Of a stretch of DNA of 64,000 bases, positions 35,790 to 47,924 are shown one piece after another. The stretch lies in assembly GCA_003508835.1 (NCBI GenBank), contig PUFA01000068.1, positions 4,650,001 through 4,714,000 on the forward strand, in the 5' to 3' direction. The notes below the pieces were generated by a model. That model ran no database searches. It was given only the letters and a program-made list of their open reading frames with translations, and had not been told where the DNA came from. This DNA is from Eonycteris spelaea (Eukaryota > Chordata > Mammalia > Chiroptera > Pteropodidae). Every line of letters starts with the position of its first letter. Position 1 is the first letter of the stretch. Position numbers and translations under genes: made by a program.

Positions 35790-35945
35790 ATTTAAACCTT
35801 AACAACTTACTGAAGTAAGTATAAATAGTATCTTATTTTACTGAGGAGGGACTAAGGCTATTATATCTACTCTAAAGTCACAAAACTAGTAGGTGACCAA
35901 TTTAAGCCTGGCATCGGTGTACAATTAAATCTAAAGCCTGAAGCT
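35790..35945 (-). mobile_element. MIR fragment, antisense
   Basis: It contains TCTTATTTTACTGAGGAGGGACTAAGGC and AAAGTCACAAAACTAGTAGGTGACC. It lies directly beside the previous MIR in the same orientation. Confidence 0.6.
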
Positions 35946-35949
35946 GGTA

Positions 35950-36908
35950 GCTAATACGTGATAGAATCAGGACAAATATCCACATAAGTACTCTGCAGTA
36001 CAGAGAAACAGCATTAGCATGATTTGGCCTGTGTCCATGTGTGTGCATGCACAAGTGTATGTGTGTATGGGTCTGTGTAGGAGCCTAGGGAAGGAAAGGC
36101 AGGATTTATAGTGGTATTAGACAAACTAAAGAAGAGGAAAATTATTTTTTTGAAAAATAAATAGGAATTACACAGGAAGAACATCCTCGGCAGGGTCATT
36201 AAGAAAGTGATAATATATGGTAAAGGTATGATTTTCATTTCTTTCCATATTTTCTCCCAGCCCTACCAACTGCCTTTGATCCTTAGTGTTTTACACTCAA
36301 GATTTTTTGTCTGAGTAATTAATATTTGTTTACTGTGCTTAAAGTGTTCATGGAATTTATTTAATTTAATGTAATTGAGGATTTATGCTGGTACTCTTTT
36401 GAGTCTTCTTGTTCCAAGAGGATATTTAAAACAAAAACAAAAAAAACCAGCAGCAGCAATGACCTATGGATAGCCATGCACTGTTTGGAGCTCATACTGT
36501 CAACTTCCTAGTTGGCACTTTGGCAGAAGAACACTTAAAAGCCCTCAGGGTGGCAGACAATTGTCCAGAGATAGAGAGATCTGGTGTATCCAGTTTGTAT
36601 CCCAGAGCTCCCTGCAGTGACTAGCGGTTGTCATGGACACAACTTCAGTATGTGTAACCCCTTCTAAACTCCAGGATGCAGTCTGAAAAGCACTAATATA
36701 GATGTGGAAATTTGAGCTTTAAAATTTTTCTTTGAAAAATTTAGTGTTTATATTTTTCGTCGCTATGGGCTTTTCTTTAACTTAAGTTGATTGAATCCAA
36801 GTCCTCTGTAGGAATATTGAGCACAACTTAACATGCATATAAACTGATTTTTATAAAGTTTTCTACAAACAATAGCCATTAATCTCCCTCACTTATCACC
36901 ACCCCCAC

Positions 36909-36910
<2 letters not shown>
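35950..36910. other. Unassigned intronic sequence
   Basis: A GTGTGTATG-rich patch lies at about 36035-36080. No coding or confident repeat sequence was recognised. Confidence 0.4.

Positions 36911-36913
<3 letters not shown>

Positions 36914-36989
<76 letters not shown>
36914..36989. repeat. Compound (TC)n(AC)n microsatellite
   Basis: About 13 TC units run directly into about 24 AC units. The plus strand is polypyrimidine in the first half, capable of triplex DNA. The second half is alternating purine-pyrimidine, capable of Z-DNA. Confidence 0.98.
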
Positions 36990-36991
<2 letters not shown>

Positions 36992-37069
36992 CTTTTCTTT
37001 AGACAGTTAAATAGGCAAAATTTAAATATGTCAATAGCAGGCCTAGTAAAAACTTTAAAATAGCTGTAG

Positions 37070-37310
37070 TTAATATTTTGAGGATTCACTAGGTACTGAA
37101 ATGATCTTTACAAAATTATATCATTCAATCTTTATACAACCCAATGAATTAAATATAATCACTATCCATTTTGTAAATATGAACAAGGCTCAGAGAAGTT
37201 AAGTAACTCATCCAAAATTCTATAACTAGAGAATGGAAAATCATGTGAACCCTGGCAATCTGATTCTACAACCACAACTCCTAACCACTATACTAAATTG
37301 TTTATACTAT
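37070..37310 (-). mobile_element. MIR SINE, antisense
   Basis: ATTATATCATTCAATCTTTATACAACCCAATGAATTAAA, AAGGCTCAGAGAAGTTAAGTAACTCATCC and a head reading TCCTAACCACTATACTAAATTG mark a near full-length reversed MIR. Confidence 0.85.
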
Positions 37311-37434
37311 CAGGTAGAACCATGTGGAATTGCCATTTTGTAAGTCAAAAGCAGTTACAGATCAGCAATTTAATATGATTCAATCAGATTATCAATCACT
37401 TCTAGAGGATAACCTACATGTGCAGCAAAATGTA

Positions 37435-37660
37435 TTTGAAATGGCTCTAAATTCAGAGTCTAAGAGATCTAGATTCACATCATAACACCTATGTTTACTA
37501 GCTGAGCAATTCTGAGCAAATCATTTATCATCTTTGAGCTGTTTATTCATCTATAAAATTGCGATAATAGTAATATCTACCCACATTAGATGGTTATGAG
37601 GAGAAAAGATGATAACACATGTGGAAATAGTATGTGAATTATTAGTACTGTTGTTAGCAC
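37435..37660 (+). mobile_element. MIR SINE, sense
   Basis: ACTAGCTGAGCAATTCTGAGCAAATCATTTATCATCTTTGAGCTG and CTATAAAATTGCGATAATAGTAATATCTACCCACATTAG match the MIR core and tail. Confidence 0.8.
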
Positions 37661-37664
37661 AATC

Positions 37665-38590
37665 TGAAAAAAGTTACATATAAACCATCTGAAACCTAAC
37701 CGTCTCAAGATTGTATCAACTGGCGAGGTAAAGGGCTGGGGTAGGATAATAGAAACAGCACTAACACTCAGTGTACTGTTGTGGTCCTATAAGGTGCTTT
37801 GAGAAAGGTGGAATAAAATAAAGCAGCAGAATATCTTTTCTTAGCATCTGATCCAGAAAGATTGATCTGACCTTTTTGTGTAACAAGCAGCCCAAAGCAT
37901 TTTTCTGGAATCACAGACCTTAAAAAAACTTCTTCATGTGATTTTGATGAAAGAGCAGATGAATTAGCAGGGTGATGGGTCTCCATAACTCTTTTCCAAA
38001 GTTGTCAAGATAGTAACATATTTTAAAAATTTGATATAAAGAGATCATACGAGTTAGCAAAGAAGGTGGGGGGAATCACTCAATAAATATTTGTTGATTG
38101 ATAGATTGATCTTGAAGGCTGCGGAAGCAGTGACCTATATTCAGATGAAAAAGGAGATGGCTTATTGTTAGCAAAGTTAGAAATAAAATGATCAGAGACA
38201 AATTAAGGCAGTTCACTCCTTTGGAAACTGACAATGGCAAGTGGGACTATTATACAAAAGAATTTTTAAAGACCTATAGAAAGTAAGAATGCTTTAACAC
38301 AGGTTCTAGTGATTTATTTCTTCGGTAACTGTTTTTGAAATTGCTACGAAGGGAAAGTCATTATTAGAGGTGCCACAAGAGAAAAAAAAGTTAAAAGATA
38401 GGGCCTTGTCTGAGCAGGATAGTATATCAGGAAAGATAAAGTGCGACATAAGGAGCTGAACCATGAGAAAGACCCCTGTATTGTGACTGTGCCGTGTAAG
38501 GTCGGGAAGAAAGATGAGCTTTTAAACGTTGAAAGTCCCTTGATTAAAACACTAGATACATCCATCCCTTCTTCCTGCCTCACAGGCACT
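37665..38590. other. Unassigned intronic sequence
   Basis: Short minus-strand frames (72-81 residues) carry no recognisable domain. No confident repeat was seen. AATCACTCAATAAATATTTGTTGATTGATAG near 38080 may be the tip of an L2. Confidence 0.4.
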
Positions 38591-38594
38591 TATT

Positions 38595-38680
38595 CTTTAA
38601 TTTCATGAAACAAATTTGTATTGAGCACATACTTTCCATCAATAAGTGGTGAGAAGGATGAACAAGATAGTCCTAGTTCT
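38595..38680 (-). mobile_element. Short L2-type fragment, antisense
   Basis: AAACAAATTTGTATTGAGCACATACTTTCCATC fits the reversed LINE tail. Confidence 0.45.
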
Positions 38681-39004
38681 GTGTTTTTTATGGCTGTGTA
38701 ATTTTGGAGGACTTGTTTAAGTTAAAAGCTTGGTTTCTAAATAGTAAAAATAACAAAATTAAAATGTCTAGTTCTTGGGATTATTGTAATATTAGATAAT
38801 TTATGATAGTTCCTGGAATGTAGTAGATTCTTAACAACAACAAAAAAAGAAGCAGCTATAATAGAATAATCACTTTTATTAACATTTGGGGAAGGATTAT
38901 AGAGAATAAAATGATGATCTTGAAGGGATTGGCAAAAAAGATTGTTTGACTTCATGGAAGAGACAGTTTTGGGCTGACAAAAATGGAAGCTCCCCACGTC
39001 CCGA

Positions 39005-39110
39005 AAAGAAATCTAGCTCCATGAGGGCAGGGGCTTTGTTTTGTCCACTATTGCATCTCTAGAATCTAACATAGTATTTGGGAAATTCTAGGCATTCCAA
39101 AATATTTTTC
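39005..39110 (+). mobile_element. L2 3' terminal fragment, sense
   Basis: CTAGCTCCATGAGGGCAGGGGCTTTGTTTTGTCCACTATTGCATCTCTAGAATCTAACATAGTA is a clear L2 3' signature. Confidence 0.85.
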
Positions 39111-39114
39111 CTAA

Positions 39115-41480
39115 ATTAATTAGCATTTTAATAAGCATAGATTAAATAAAGGCATGGAGAGTAGAGTATATGACATTAATAAAGATACTAAAGAGGGATT
39201 TTATATGAGTTCAGCACAATAACTTGGCTAGAAAATGTTTTAGAAGATAATAAATAGGGTCTCTAGCTAGAAAGGTAGAATAAGGACAACTAATGGATGA
39301 TCTGGAATGTTCTTTAAGGTTAAAGAAAAATTATTTAAAGCTACTTAGCAGCAAAATTTCATAATGAAAATATTGCTTTTTAAGAAGATAAATCTCAAAA
39401 AACAAAAAATTAATTAATATTAAAAACGATAGAGGCAGAAATATTTTTAAGAAATTGTATCAATGGTCTTAAGATAGTAATAAGGGCCTGAAATAGGATG
39501 TTGAGTCTTGATAACAAATGTAAAAGTTGTAAATAAAAAATAGCATTCCCTTAACAGACAAAAAAAGTAGACTGGAGGAAATGATGGTTGTAATTAAGCA
39601 AGATGATTTGTTGTTTCAGACTTACTAAGACTGTGGTGATATTAGGATATTTACTTGGAAAATAAAAGTTGAATGAGATGAAAATACAGGCAAAGTTCGT
39701 GTAACGATAAGGGGTAGACCTTGGTGAATACACGTACCTGGTAAGAGGAAAAAAAAAAATGGATATAAGTGTAATGGACCGAGCAGTAGGGAGTAGACCA
39801 GCAAAGATAACGACTATGTGACAGAAGAAAGAGAAATGTTAAGTGGTAGTCACTCCAGAGTATCAAATACTGCATGAAAGCCCATGAGAATCAAGGAAAA
39901 GATGATTATATTTAAATGAGGTACAAGCAAGGGAGTAAAGCTGAGAAGAAGAATCCCATTTCTAAATCAGAGGCAAATCCAGTTTTAAATTTAAGTGATT
40001 ATATATTTTTCCTTTATTACAGAAGCCTTTAATCAGGATAACTTAGTATATATCAAATGACTTTATTTTTATATGTCTAAGAACCAACCCTAAGTTATTT
40101 TCCTTGATTTCTCTTGGCAGAAATAACAACAACAAAAAAAATTTATCACAATATTACAGGTAAAAAGCTACCTAATTTAAAAAACAAAACAAAACTGTGC
40201 TTTCTAATTAAATCACACATGTGTGAAAGAAACGCATAGTAATTATTGTCTATGATCACTTTTCTCGACCCAAAGTTCTATGTGCTATAAAGTCTTAAGA
40301 AAGACAGAGAAAATACCAAAACCAAAAGAAAACTGTTTAATAATGGAAAAGATTATAGGATACTGATTATTTTTTTCTGTTTAGTGAAAGCTATGATTTA
40401 GCAGTTCACTGAGCTCAGAAGTTTGTTTAATTAAGATTAGAAGTTATAATTTAAAAGTTTATAAAACACATTTAGTTGAATAAAAGGAATAGTGCTCTTT
40501 AACAAAATATAATCTTTACTGAGAATATCAATAATTATTTTATGGTTTGTGAGTGTTATTAAGAATAAGAAATATTATAATTAACTCTTATAAAACTGCA
40601 TATTTTAAACCAATTTTCATTATAACTGAGTAGTATTTTATAACCAGATGCCTACCTTAGATAAGATCTGCTTTACAAGGTTTATACAGAAATCTTTTTG
40701 GCTTACTACTAAATGTTTAAGTGAACTACTGACACACAATGTGTAAATATATAACAAAAATGAGTTCTAATAGTTTGTATTGACAGTACTGGAATTTAAA
40801 TTTTTGGATTCCAGAATCTAAGCTGTTCATTTCTATGTGATAATTCCTCTTAATATGAAAAAGGCACAATTTTGGCAGTGGAGAGGTCTAGGAAAGAGGG
40901 GTATTAGTTAAAGAAATTGCTGTACAGAGTAGTTGTGTGTACAAACTGGTAGACTTTATCTGATGATATTCTTATCCTGATTAAAGCCGCCCATGCTGGT
41001 AGATTAACTTTAACTTTTTCAGTAATCGATTAATTTTCATCCATTCAGCAGAGACATTTAAAGTTAATGTGATAAAAAAAAAGTGAGATAATGAACAAGC
41101 CTTTTCCAGTGGTTCTTCATTTTAGATTATAATAAAGCAAACTCCTTACTTTTCTTTTTCTTTTAAAGAGAAGAAGCTACCTTTATTTTCGCAGAGGCCT
41201 TGAGATCTTTGAGGAGTAGAAATGAGGAAGTTTCTTCTGGTGATGTCCCTGAGTGGAAACAATGAGTGGATGATACTATCATTTAGTTTCCTCCCTGATG
41301 GGGAAACTTGCAGACATGGCAGGCATACATGGAGTTTAGAGAACTAGCAGCTGGTAGGCTTATAGGTTGCTGACTGAGATCTTGAAATAGAGATTTATAG
41401 AAAAATAAAACTTGAGCAGGTATTCCTTGTTAAAGTGACAGATTAAATATGATTTAAACAGTAACTGGGGAGAAAAACCC
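39115..41480. other. Unassigned intronic sequence
   Basis: Very AT-rich to about 41 kb. I recognise no gene or clear repeat. The short frames at 39551-39875 are not supported. Confidence 0.4.
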
Positions 41481-41489
41481 TGATGCTAG

Positions 41490-41650
41490 AGAGTAAGAGT
41501 TGAGAGGAACCTCAGAGATCATGTGTCTGCATAAGAAAATTGAAGCACCAGGCCATGCCCAAGGTTACTCGGCATGTTATACCACAGATCAGACTTAGTG
41601 TCAGGTCTTCTGACTGTAAGGCCAGTGGTCTCTTCAGCACAGCACTCTGA
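41490..41650 (-). mobile_element. MIR-like SINE, antisense
   Basis: GAGAGGAACCTCAGAGATCATG, AGAAAATTGAAGCACCAGGCCATGCCCAAGG and GTCAGGTCTTCTGACTGTAAGGCCAGTGGTC resemble reversed MIR/MIR3. Confidence 0.65.
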
Positions 41651-41659
41651 AGTAGTTAA

Positions 41660-42010
41660 CGCTGCCCCCTATACCTTGATGAGCCTGTCCCTTTTCTACC
41701 CATTCTTATGACTGTCCGCCCATAAACACATTCAGTTCATGCCACTTCCTCTATGAAACCTTTTCTTACTCTATCCAGGTACAATCACCTGTTCCCTCCT
41801 CTGTGTTACCTCTGCAGCACTATAGTCTACAGGCATCTACTGCAGCATCCGTGTCACTTCGTTGCACATTTCCATTCACTTATCTCCCTCTACTAGACTG
41901 AGTCTTTGAGGGCAAGTGTCATAGCTCATTTATCTTTACAGTTCCAGGGCTTAGCCTTCCACCTAACACATGGTAGGTGCCCAATAAATGTTAGATCAAT
42001 GTTTTAATTC
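41660..42010 (+). mobile_element. L2 3' end, well preserved, sense
   Basis: It includes CCACTTCCTCTATGAAACCTTTTC, TCTGTGTTACCTCTGCAGCAC, CTACTAGACTGAGTCTTTGAGGGCAAGTG and CATGGTAGGTGCCCAATAAATGTTAG. This is the best L2 tail in the window. Confidence 0.93.
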
Positions 42011-42579
42011 ATTCTCTAAATTATAAATTACTGATGCATGCATATAAAAATTTTCCTGAGTTGGAGGGATTAATTCCAGCTATATTTTATAGGAAAAGAC
42101 AGTAGTTAAGGGCTGCCTATACTTACCTGAAGATGGAAAAGAGTTTAAAGACAATTCAATTTTCAGTGTTCTCAGGTAACTTGGTTCTAAAGATTCTTCT
42201 TGAGACTTACAGTGAGAGGCATGGCGCCAGAAGCTACAGTGGTGCAAAGCGAGTATGATACAATTGGTGCCTTCATGAGGTGGCGATGTAAGGAATGCAA
42301 TGAGAAGTATTTGGGTTTAAAAAGGAATATTAATAGCTTTTGTATAAGAGAGCAAGTCTGTTTGCTTTTAAATGATATTTTATATTATTGAGGAAACTAG
42401 CAAACATTTGATAGTTCATCAGATAGATACTGTGGCCCCTGCAGATTTGTAATCCAGAATTTATTAGAATTTCTGTCACTACCGAAGACCTCTGTGTGCC
42501 AGGCAGTCATCTCATTTATCTCATTTATTCCTTCAAACAGTTTCCATGAAGATAATTGTGTGGTATTATAGCTAAAATC

Positions 42580-42760
42580 TCTTTATCACTTAAGATGTGT
42601 GATAAGCGTTTCACAAATTACTTGATTAAATCCTCACAATAAACATATGAGGGAAGTAGTTGTTGGTACCATCCTGCACTTGAGGCAGTTAAGGGTTTGA
42701 GAGTTTAAGGAAATTGCCCATATTCGCATGTCTCATAAATACTGAAGCTAGAATTCAAAT
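42580..42760 (-). mobile_element. MIR fragment, antisense
   Basis: It includes ATTACTTGATTAAATCCTCACAATAAACATATGAGGGAAG and TTGAGGCAGTTAAGGGTTTGAG, then CTAGAATTCAAATC. Confidence 0.7.
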
Positions 42761-42906
42761 CATCTCTCTCTCTCTTTATTTATTTATTTTTTCCCTGAAA
42801 CCCATGTTCAAGTCTAAGGAGCCTAAAACATCATAACATGTTTGTTGTAAAAGTTCCCTCAATAGTAGAGAAGGAAACATTGGCAAGATTCTAAGTAAGA
42901 GAAATG

Positions 42907-42943
42907 CGTGTGTGTGTGTGTGTATGTGTGTGTGTGTGTGTGT
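42907..42943. repeat. (TG)n microsatellite
   Basis: About 18 TG units with one TA interruption. Confidence 0.97.
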
Positions 42944-43374
42944 AGAGTTGCCAGGGCATTTGATGATAATTGTGACTCTGCAGTAAGGGCTCCTGAGAAG
43001 AGCTGATCTTGATATCTAAGCTAGGAATTCCAAAGGCCTGGGTCCTATAGAAAATGCATCCCCATTAGCAGGCATTCTTCTTTGAGATCATCAGGTTTTA
43101 CTCATCCAACAAATCTATCTCATTTATTGATTCATTGATCTTTCTATTTCCTCATTCATGTGGTCACTGTACAACTGAGTGCTAGATACTCTGTTTGCTA
43201 TATGCTGCCACCACAGATAAAGCAGAGTGACAAGGGCCCTGTCTTGCTCCAGGAGAGTGGCAAAGGCCACGGAAACCAGATCCCCTTGTCTCTGTGATCA
43301 TCACTTTCTTCCCAAAGTCCAAAGCACTTTATGATATACTAAAACCATAACATTCAGAATGTGTTCGGTATTTT

Positions 43375-43466
43375 CACCATAAGCATCTTTGCCATAGATA
43401 TCTTTGCTGCAAGCATTTGTGCCAAACATTTTTGCCTCATAACTAAATGGCCATAGGCAATTTTGC

Positions 43467-43507
<41 letters not shown>

Positions 43508-44121
43508 TAAAATCACAAGAAATAAAAAAAGGAAATTTAAAAGGACATAATGAAACATGAAAAAATGAATAACAATATTAAAGACTATTTAAAATATGTG
43601 TATTTTCATGGCAAAACTGCTCAAATAATGATTTTATTTTGTGGATTGTACCTAAGCACTTGCCCTATTCTGTGAGAAATGTGGGTTCAACTAAATCTGT
43701 TTCCTCAAAGAAGGCCCTCGACCTCTCTTTTCCCTAGGTAGTGTGTTTCAAAATAAGAAACCAACTCAGGGCATCTGAAAGAAATGCTGTTTAAAGACTA
43801 CCACCTCCATACTACTCGTCACTCTATAGACCGCTGGAAGAGCAATCTAAGATTTATAAATAATGTAAAAGTGGGAGTAGCTGCAAGAAATTCCTCCATG
43901 GAAAAATGAAACCGAACTGTCAATTAGCTTAAGTACATTAAATATGCTGAACTTGGTTGATTAATTTTTCAGTGCAAAAATAACAACCAACTAATCAAAC
44001 AAATAAATCTAAAGTCTCAACCAGTTATTTTAATTTTTTACAGCAGATTTGCTTTACAGCCAGTTAATTATGCCATGAAAATGTTTGCCACAAAGATATC
44101 TGTGGCAAAGATGCTACTGTG
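43375..44121. mobile_element. DNA-transposon-like element with long terminal inverted repeats
   Basis: The left end (43375-43470) contains AAGCATCTTTGCCATAGATATC, TGTGCCAAACATTTTTGCC and TTTTGCTGTAA. The right end (44039-44121) read in reverse gives AGCATCTTTGCCACAGATATC, TTTGTGGCAAACATTTTCATGGC and CTGCTGTAA. The two ends are clear inverted repeats of about 80-95 bases. The roughly 570-bp middle has no transposase frame and includes a 36-base A tract beside the left repeat. Length and structure suggest a non-autonomous DNA transposon; I cannot name the family. Target-site duplication is not resolved. Confidence 0.75.
43470..43505. repeat. Poly(A) tract of 36 bases
   Basis: An A run immediately inside the left inverted repeat of the element above. 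Confidence 0.97.
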
Positions 44122-44241
44122 TAAGTACCTAGAACAGATTCAGATATAAATCATGTTTATAATATCATAATTATTTATAATAAAGGGAAAAATTAATATA
44201 TCACTTATCACATAGTATACTATGAAGGAATCAAATTTATG

Positions 44242-44422
44242 TACAGTTGGTCCTCAGATAATGTTGTTTTGTTCAACACTGATGCATTGTAACATTGATG
44301 AGATGCCACAGGAACTGAGCTCTTGTTTATATCAATTAGCCTATAGCAAAGTTGTTTTATTATATATCATTTCATTTAATGTTGCAGAACTTATCAAAGA
44401 TGTTAAGTGAGGACCTACTATA
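44242..44422. mobile_element. Short MITE-like element (Tc1/mariner-like), about 180 bp
   Basis: The left end TACAGTTGGTCCTCA and right end TGAGGACCTACTATA are inverted, and both are bounded by TA, as expected for Tc1/mariner target sites. The internal sequence (AACACTGATGCATTGTAACATTGATGAGATGCCACAGG) matches a recurrent mammalian MITE of the Tigger type as I remember it. The 62-residue open frame across it is not a gene. Confidence 0.75.
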
Positions 44423-44489
44423 TATAGCAAATAGTAAACAGGTCTGTATAGACCTTGCATGCAGTAACAGTGAAGCTCTAGTCCACCTC

Positions 44490-44670
44490 TCTGTTTTGCA
44501 TGTCAACTATCACACTTTTATGAGGCCTTAATACATTTGTATTTGGCACCTCTTTCAGGACTGAGTTTCTTGAGAATAGAGATCATATCCTAAATCTTTA
44601 TTTCTCAGTAGCTCAGTATTTTCACACCGTATGGTATATCATGTGTGCTTGGTAATTGTTCATTGGACAA
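44490..44670 (+). mobile_element. L2 3' end, sense, diverged
   Basis: It includes GAGTTTCTTGAGAATAGAGATCATATCC and GTATATCATGTGTGCTTGGTAATTGTTCATTGG. Confidence 0.65.
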
Positions 44671-44679
44671 AACTGTCTT

Positions 44680-47100
44680 AAGAAGCTTTGATATTCCTGT
44701 TTCAGCACTTGTTATATGTGATATGCGGATGTACAAAAATTCATTCATCTCAAATTTTAATACGCTGTTAGCTTTAATAAAATTACGAATGTGACAAAGC
44801 GCAAAAAAAAAAATCGAGAAATCATTATTTACGGTTCCAATTAAAGAGCACTAAGACATGCACTAGTTCACATGTGTTATTCATGAAAACCTCTTTTCAG
44901 GAGGTAAAAATATATCTCAAAATCAAATTATACCATCATTTGGGCAGGTGGTTACTATATCACTGAAGGAACGAAGTGAAATTAGCTAAAGGTTGTCAGG
45001 GGAAAAAACATGTAAAGCATTCAAAGTTTATAAGATTAAAACTTTAAATACCAAGTTTGAATCTGAGTCGTTCATTCTCTTAACTTCCCCATGGTTCCAG
45101 GAAGGCTGCATGCCCGGAAAAGGACAGGACAATGTGTGGCATTAATTAAATTTTCTGGCCACCATAAAAACCTACCAGCTGTCTCCACAGAACCATTAGG
45201 TTCAGAAAAAATTATGTATTTGAAGAAAAACTCATTTTTCAAAACTATGAACTTTCATCTGCTTTATTGACTCCCCATGTCTACAAAACTGCCAGTCGTC
45301 TCACTTTTCTAGTCATAAGGTGGAGAGGACACTGTTAAGTGATAGTCAGGGCCAGAGCTGGAGTAACTGAAACCCTAATCTTGCAGCTGTCCTGGCCCCA
45401 AAATACCGGGAGCATTTAAACATGACTAGGGGGCTCAAATGCCAGAGGAAATATCACTGGTCAAGAAAAACAGAAATTTATATTTGTCTGAACTCTTTTT
45501 TTAGGAAGAGAGCTTTATGAATGGAAAGACATATATTGATAAACTGATTGTGGTGGCGGGGGAGGGTTGTCGAGTAAGACCGCAAAACAAGTTCAGACAA
45601 TAAATTATCTGTATAACACCCGGAAGATAATGGATGATGTTTGTTTTGTTTTGTTTTGTTTTGCTGAGAATACACAAAATTATGGCTAGGAGAAAATTAC
45701 TGTTCATACCGCTTGGCTCTTTACCAATTAATAAACATCCCCTACTCTAAATAAATGTGGAAAAAATATTTAAAGAATATTATATTGGCGTACTCATTCG
45801 AAAAGTCATTAAATTTTCATGAATGTCTTAAATGAAGGTATTATTCTTTCTTTCTATCTTATAGTTTCCCCCAAGGTCTTTGCCAAGGAAGGCTGTAGGA
45901 TTTCGTTCCTTAGGAGTCCTTAGGCAGAACATAGATCATACTCTCCTAGTGATGAGAAAATAGACACCAGGACCTCTTAAATGTTTCCTGAACTCCCACA
46001 CTGGTTCTTGTGATGCTCAATTTAAAAAGTTGAAATATTGCCTTACTAATGTTAAAATCCTTTCACTCTTTTACAATTTCACTAAATCCAGTTGTAGTCA
46101 CGGGATTTTTTCTTTTAAAAGCAAAGTTACATCCAAACCCAGATGACAGTGTCCCTTCTTAACAAAGACTTACTGGATACTATCAAATTAGGCAAATGGC
46201 GTTACTTACTTGTGTTGAAAACAAAACACCCATGAAGTAAATGTAGGCTTGCAATAGTTTATCTAGCTAACCAGGAAACTTTCAAATACCGATTAGGATA
46301 TGTATATATAATATTCTAGGATCTGAAAGTCAGCATAGAAAAGCTAAGCAAAAGATTCTGGTAGTCTAATGCTATGCACTATATGCCAGGAATATATTTC
46401 TGTCTTTTAAGCACCTCCTAACAGAATTTCTTTCACCTAATCTTTTAGATTTTATTATCAGAAGCTTGTTTTCTTCTCTTTAATTTTTCTTTCCTTTTCT
46501 CTCCAGTTTACAGCTCTTTAATAATGCAAAGGGCTTCACTCTAGAGAAGCACTGAAGCAAAGAAATGCTTCCCAGAGCCATACTGAGAGAATTAAAACAC
46601 ATTGCATTAATTCAGGCTTCTCTTTCTGCCCTCCCTCTATCAACTAAAACAAGTTATAAAAACAAACAAAAAGAATTAATGTGGAAACACACACACATAC
46701 GGAGAATTTTAGTTTTGTTTTATACTTTTTCACACGAAGAACAAAAGCATCCATAAAGCCGCTAAAGCTTTCTGACATCGTCAAGTCCTCTTCCATGAGC
46801 CATTAAGTCACTGAAGCCCAGAAAATCAAATTTGGTTTAGAGCTGTTTGATAATGTAGTAACACAGTAAAATGTGATTCACCAATTAGCTCATGTAATTA
46901 GAAAATCAAAAACATGCTCTAAGTGGCTGCTGGACACACATAAGTAAAGTTTATTGTTGTTCTTTGCATTTACTGATTATAGTTATAATTAACACCTTTG
47001 GTTGATATGATGATGTGGCTACATTCCAACTCCTTATAAAAAAATAATTCACAAATATCTGTGTTTATAAGTCAGATAAATAAATTAAATGGTTTAGTTA
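44680..47100. other. Intronic sequence with few recognisable repeats
   Basis: No gene found. A (TTTTG)n tract is at 45639-45662. The part at about 46550-47000 looks less degraded and has homeodomain-like TAATTAG/CTCATGTAATTAG motifs, so it could be conserved non-coding sequence. I cannot test that. Confidence 0.35.
45639..45662. repeat. (TTTTG)n array
   Basis: About five GTTTT units. Confidence 0.93.
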
Positions 47101-47104
47101 GTCA

Positions 47105-47195
47105 TCATTCATTCCTTTTTTTCTTCATTAATTCTTTCTTTCCAGGCTCTGTGTTAGGCTATCTGATTCTTGCCTCCATGGAACTTACAACCTGC
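47105..47195 (-). mobile_element. L2-type 3' fragment, antisense
   Basis: TTTCTTTCCAGGCTCTGTGTTAGGC and TTGCCTCCATGGAACTTACAACC match the reversed LINE tail. Confidence 0.6.
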
Positions 47196-47199
47196 AAAA

Positions 47200-47865
47200 A
47201 CTATTTAAATTCATCTAAATGAAGGGAAGTCAACTGAAGTTAGAATTTTACAAAAATTATAATTTTGTAAATTTTGTATTTAAAAATTAGTCTTTCTGGC
47301 TGATTCCTAAATGCTAATAATGTTGCCGAGACACATGTAAGAAAAAAGAAACAGCCATTAGAGAAATTTTTTGCTTAGAAGTTTTGCCTGGCTGAGAAGG
47401 ATGCTATAATAGATAAGAATGGAAACTGTATATTTGCTGGATTATTTTAAAACAGCTCTTCATATGATCTATATACACATCTGTTGAAATCTAAGGCATA
47501 TGTTATATGTCACCTGGCTATATTTCAAATGTGTTCCTCTCTGTAAACTCAAATCAATTCAAGGTTTGGTTGGATGGTTAAAACTGTCTCACTAAAAACT
47601 TCAAACACATTCTACTTTACTCTTTTCTTATTTCTACTGAAGTACGTGGCATGGTAACATGGTCCAGGGCTTCCTAATTAACATAACAAAGGATAATAGG
47701 GGTGAATAACCTGAGCTTGAGCCAATAAAAAAAAGCCTTTCTTATATGGCATGGTCATCCTTAATGATATTTTACAGCAAAAAATGACACGTGGTTATGC
47801 TGCCCTTAATATTGAGTTTTTACAGTCATAATTTAGTGTTCATTCATAGAAATTTTAAAATATAT
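47200..47865. other. Unassigned intronic sequence
   Basis: AT-rich; no gene or confident repeat. Confidence 0.4.
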
Positions 47866-47924
47866 TAGGAAATTGTTTCCATTGTAACTCTAACATTGCC
47901 TCTAGATGGTTCATTCTTTGTTTA

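Noticed and set aside
42200..42391. 63-residue plus-strand frame with a Cys pair (CKEC)
   Set aside because: A single Cys pair is not a zinc finger; no conserved context.
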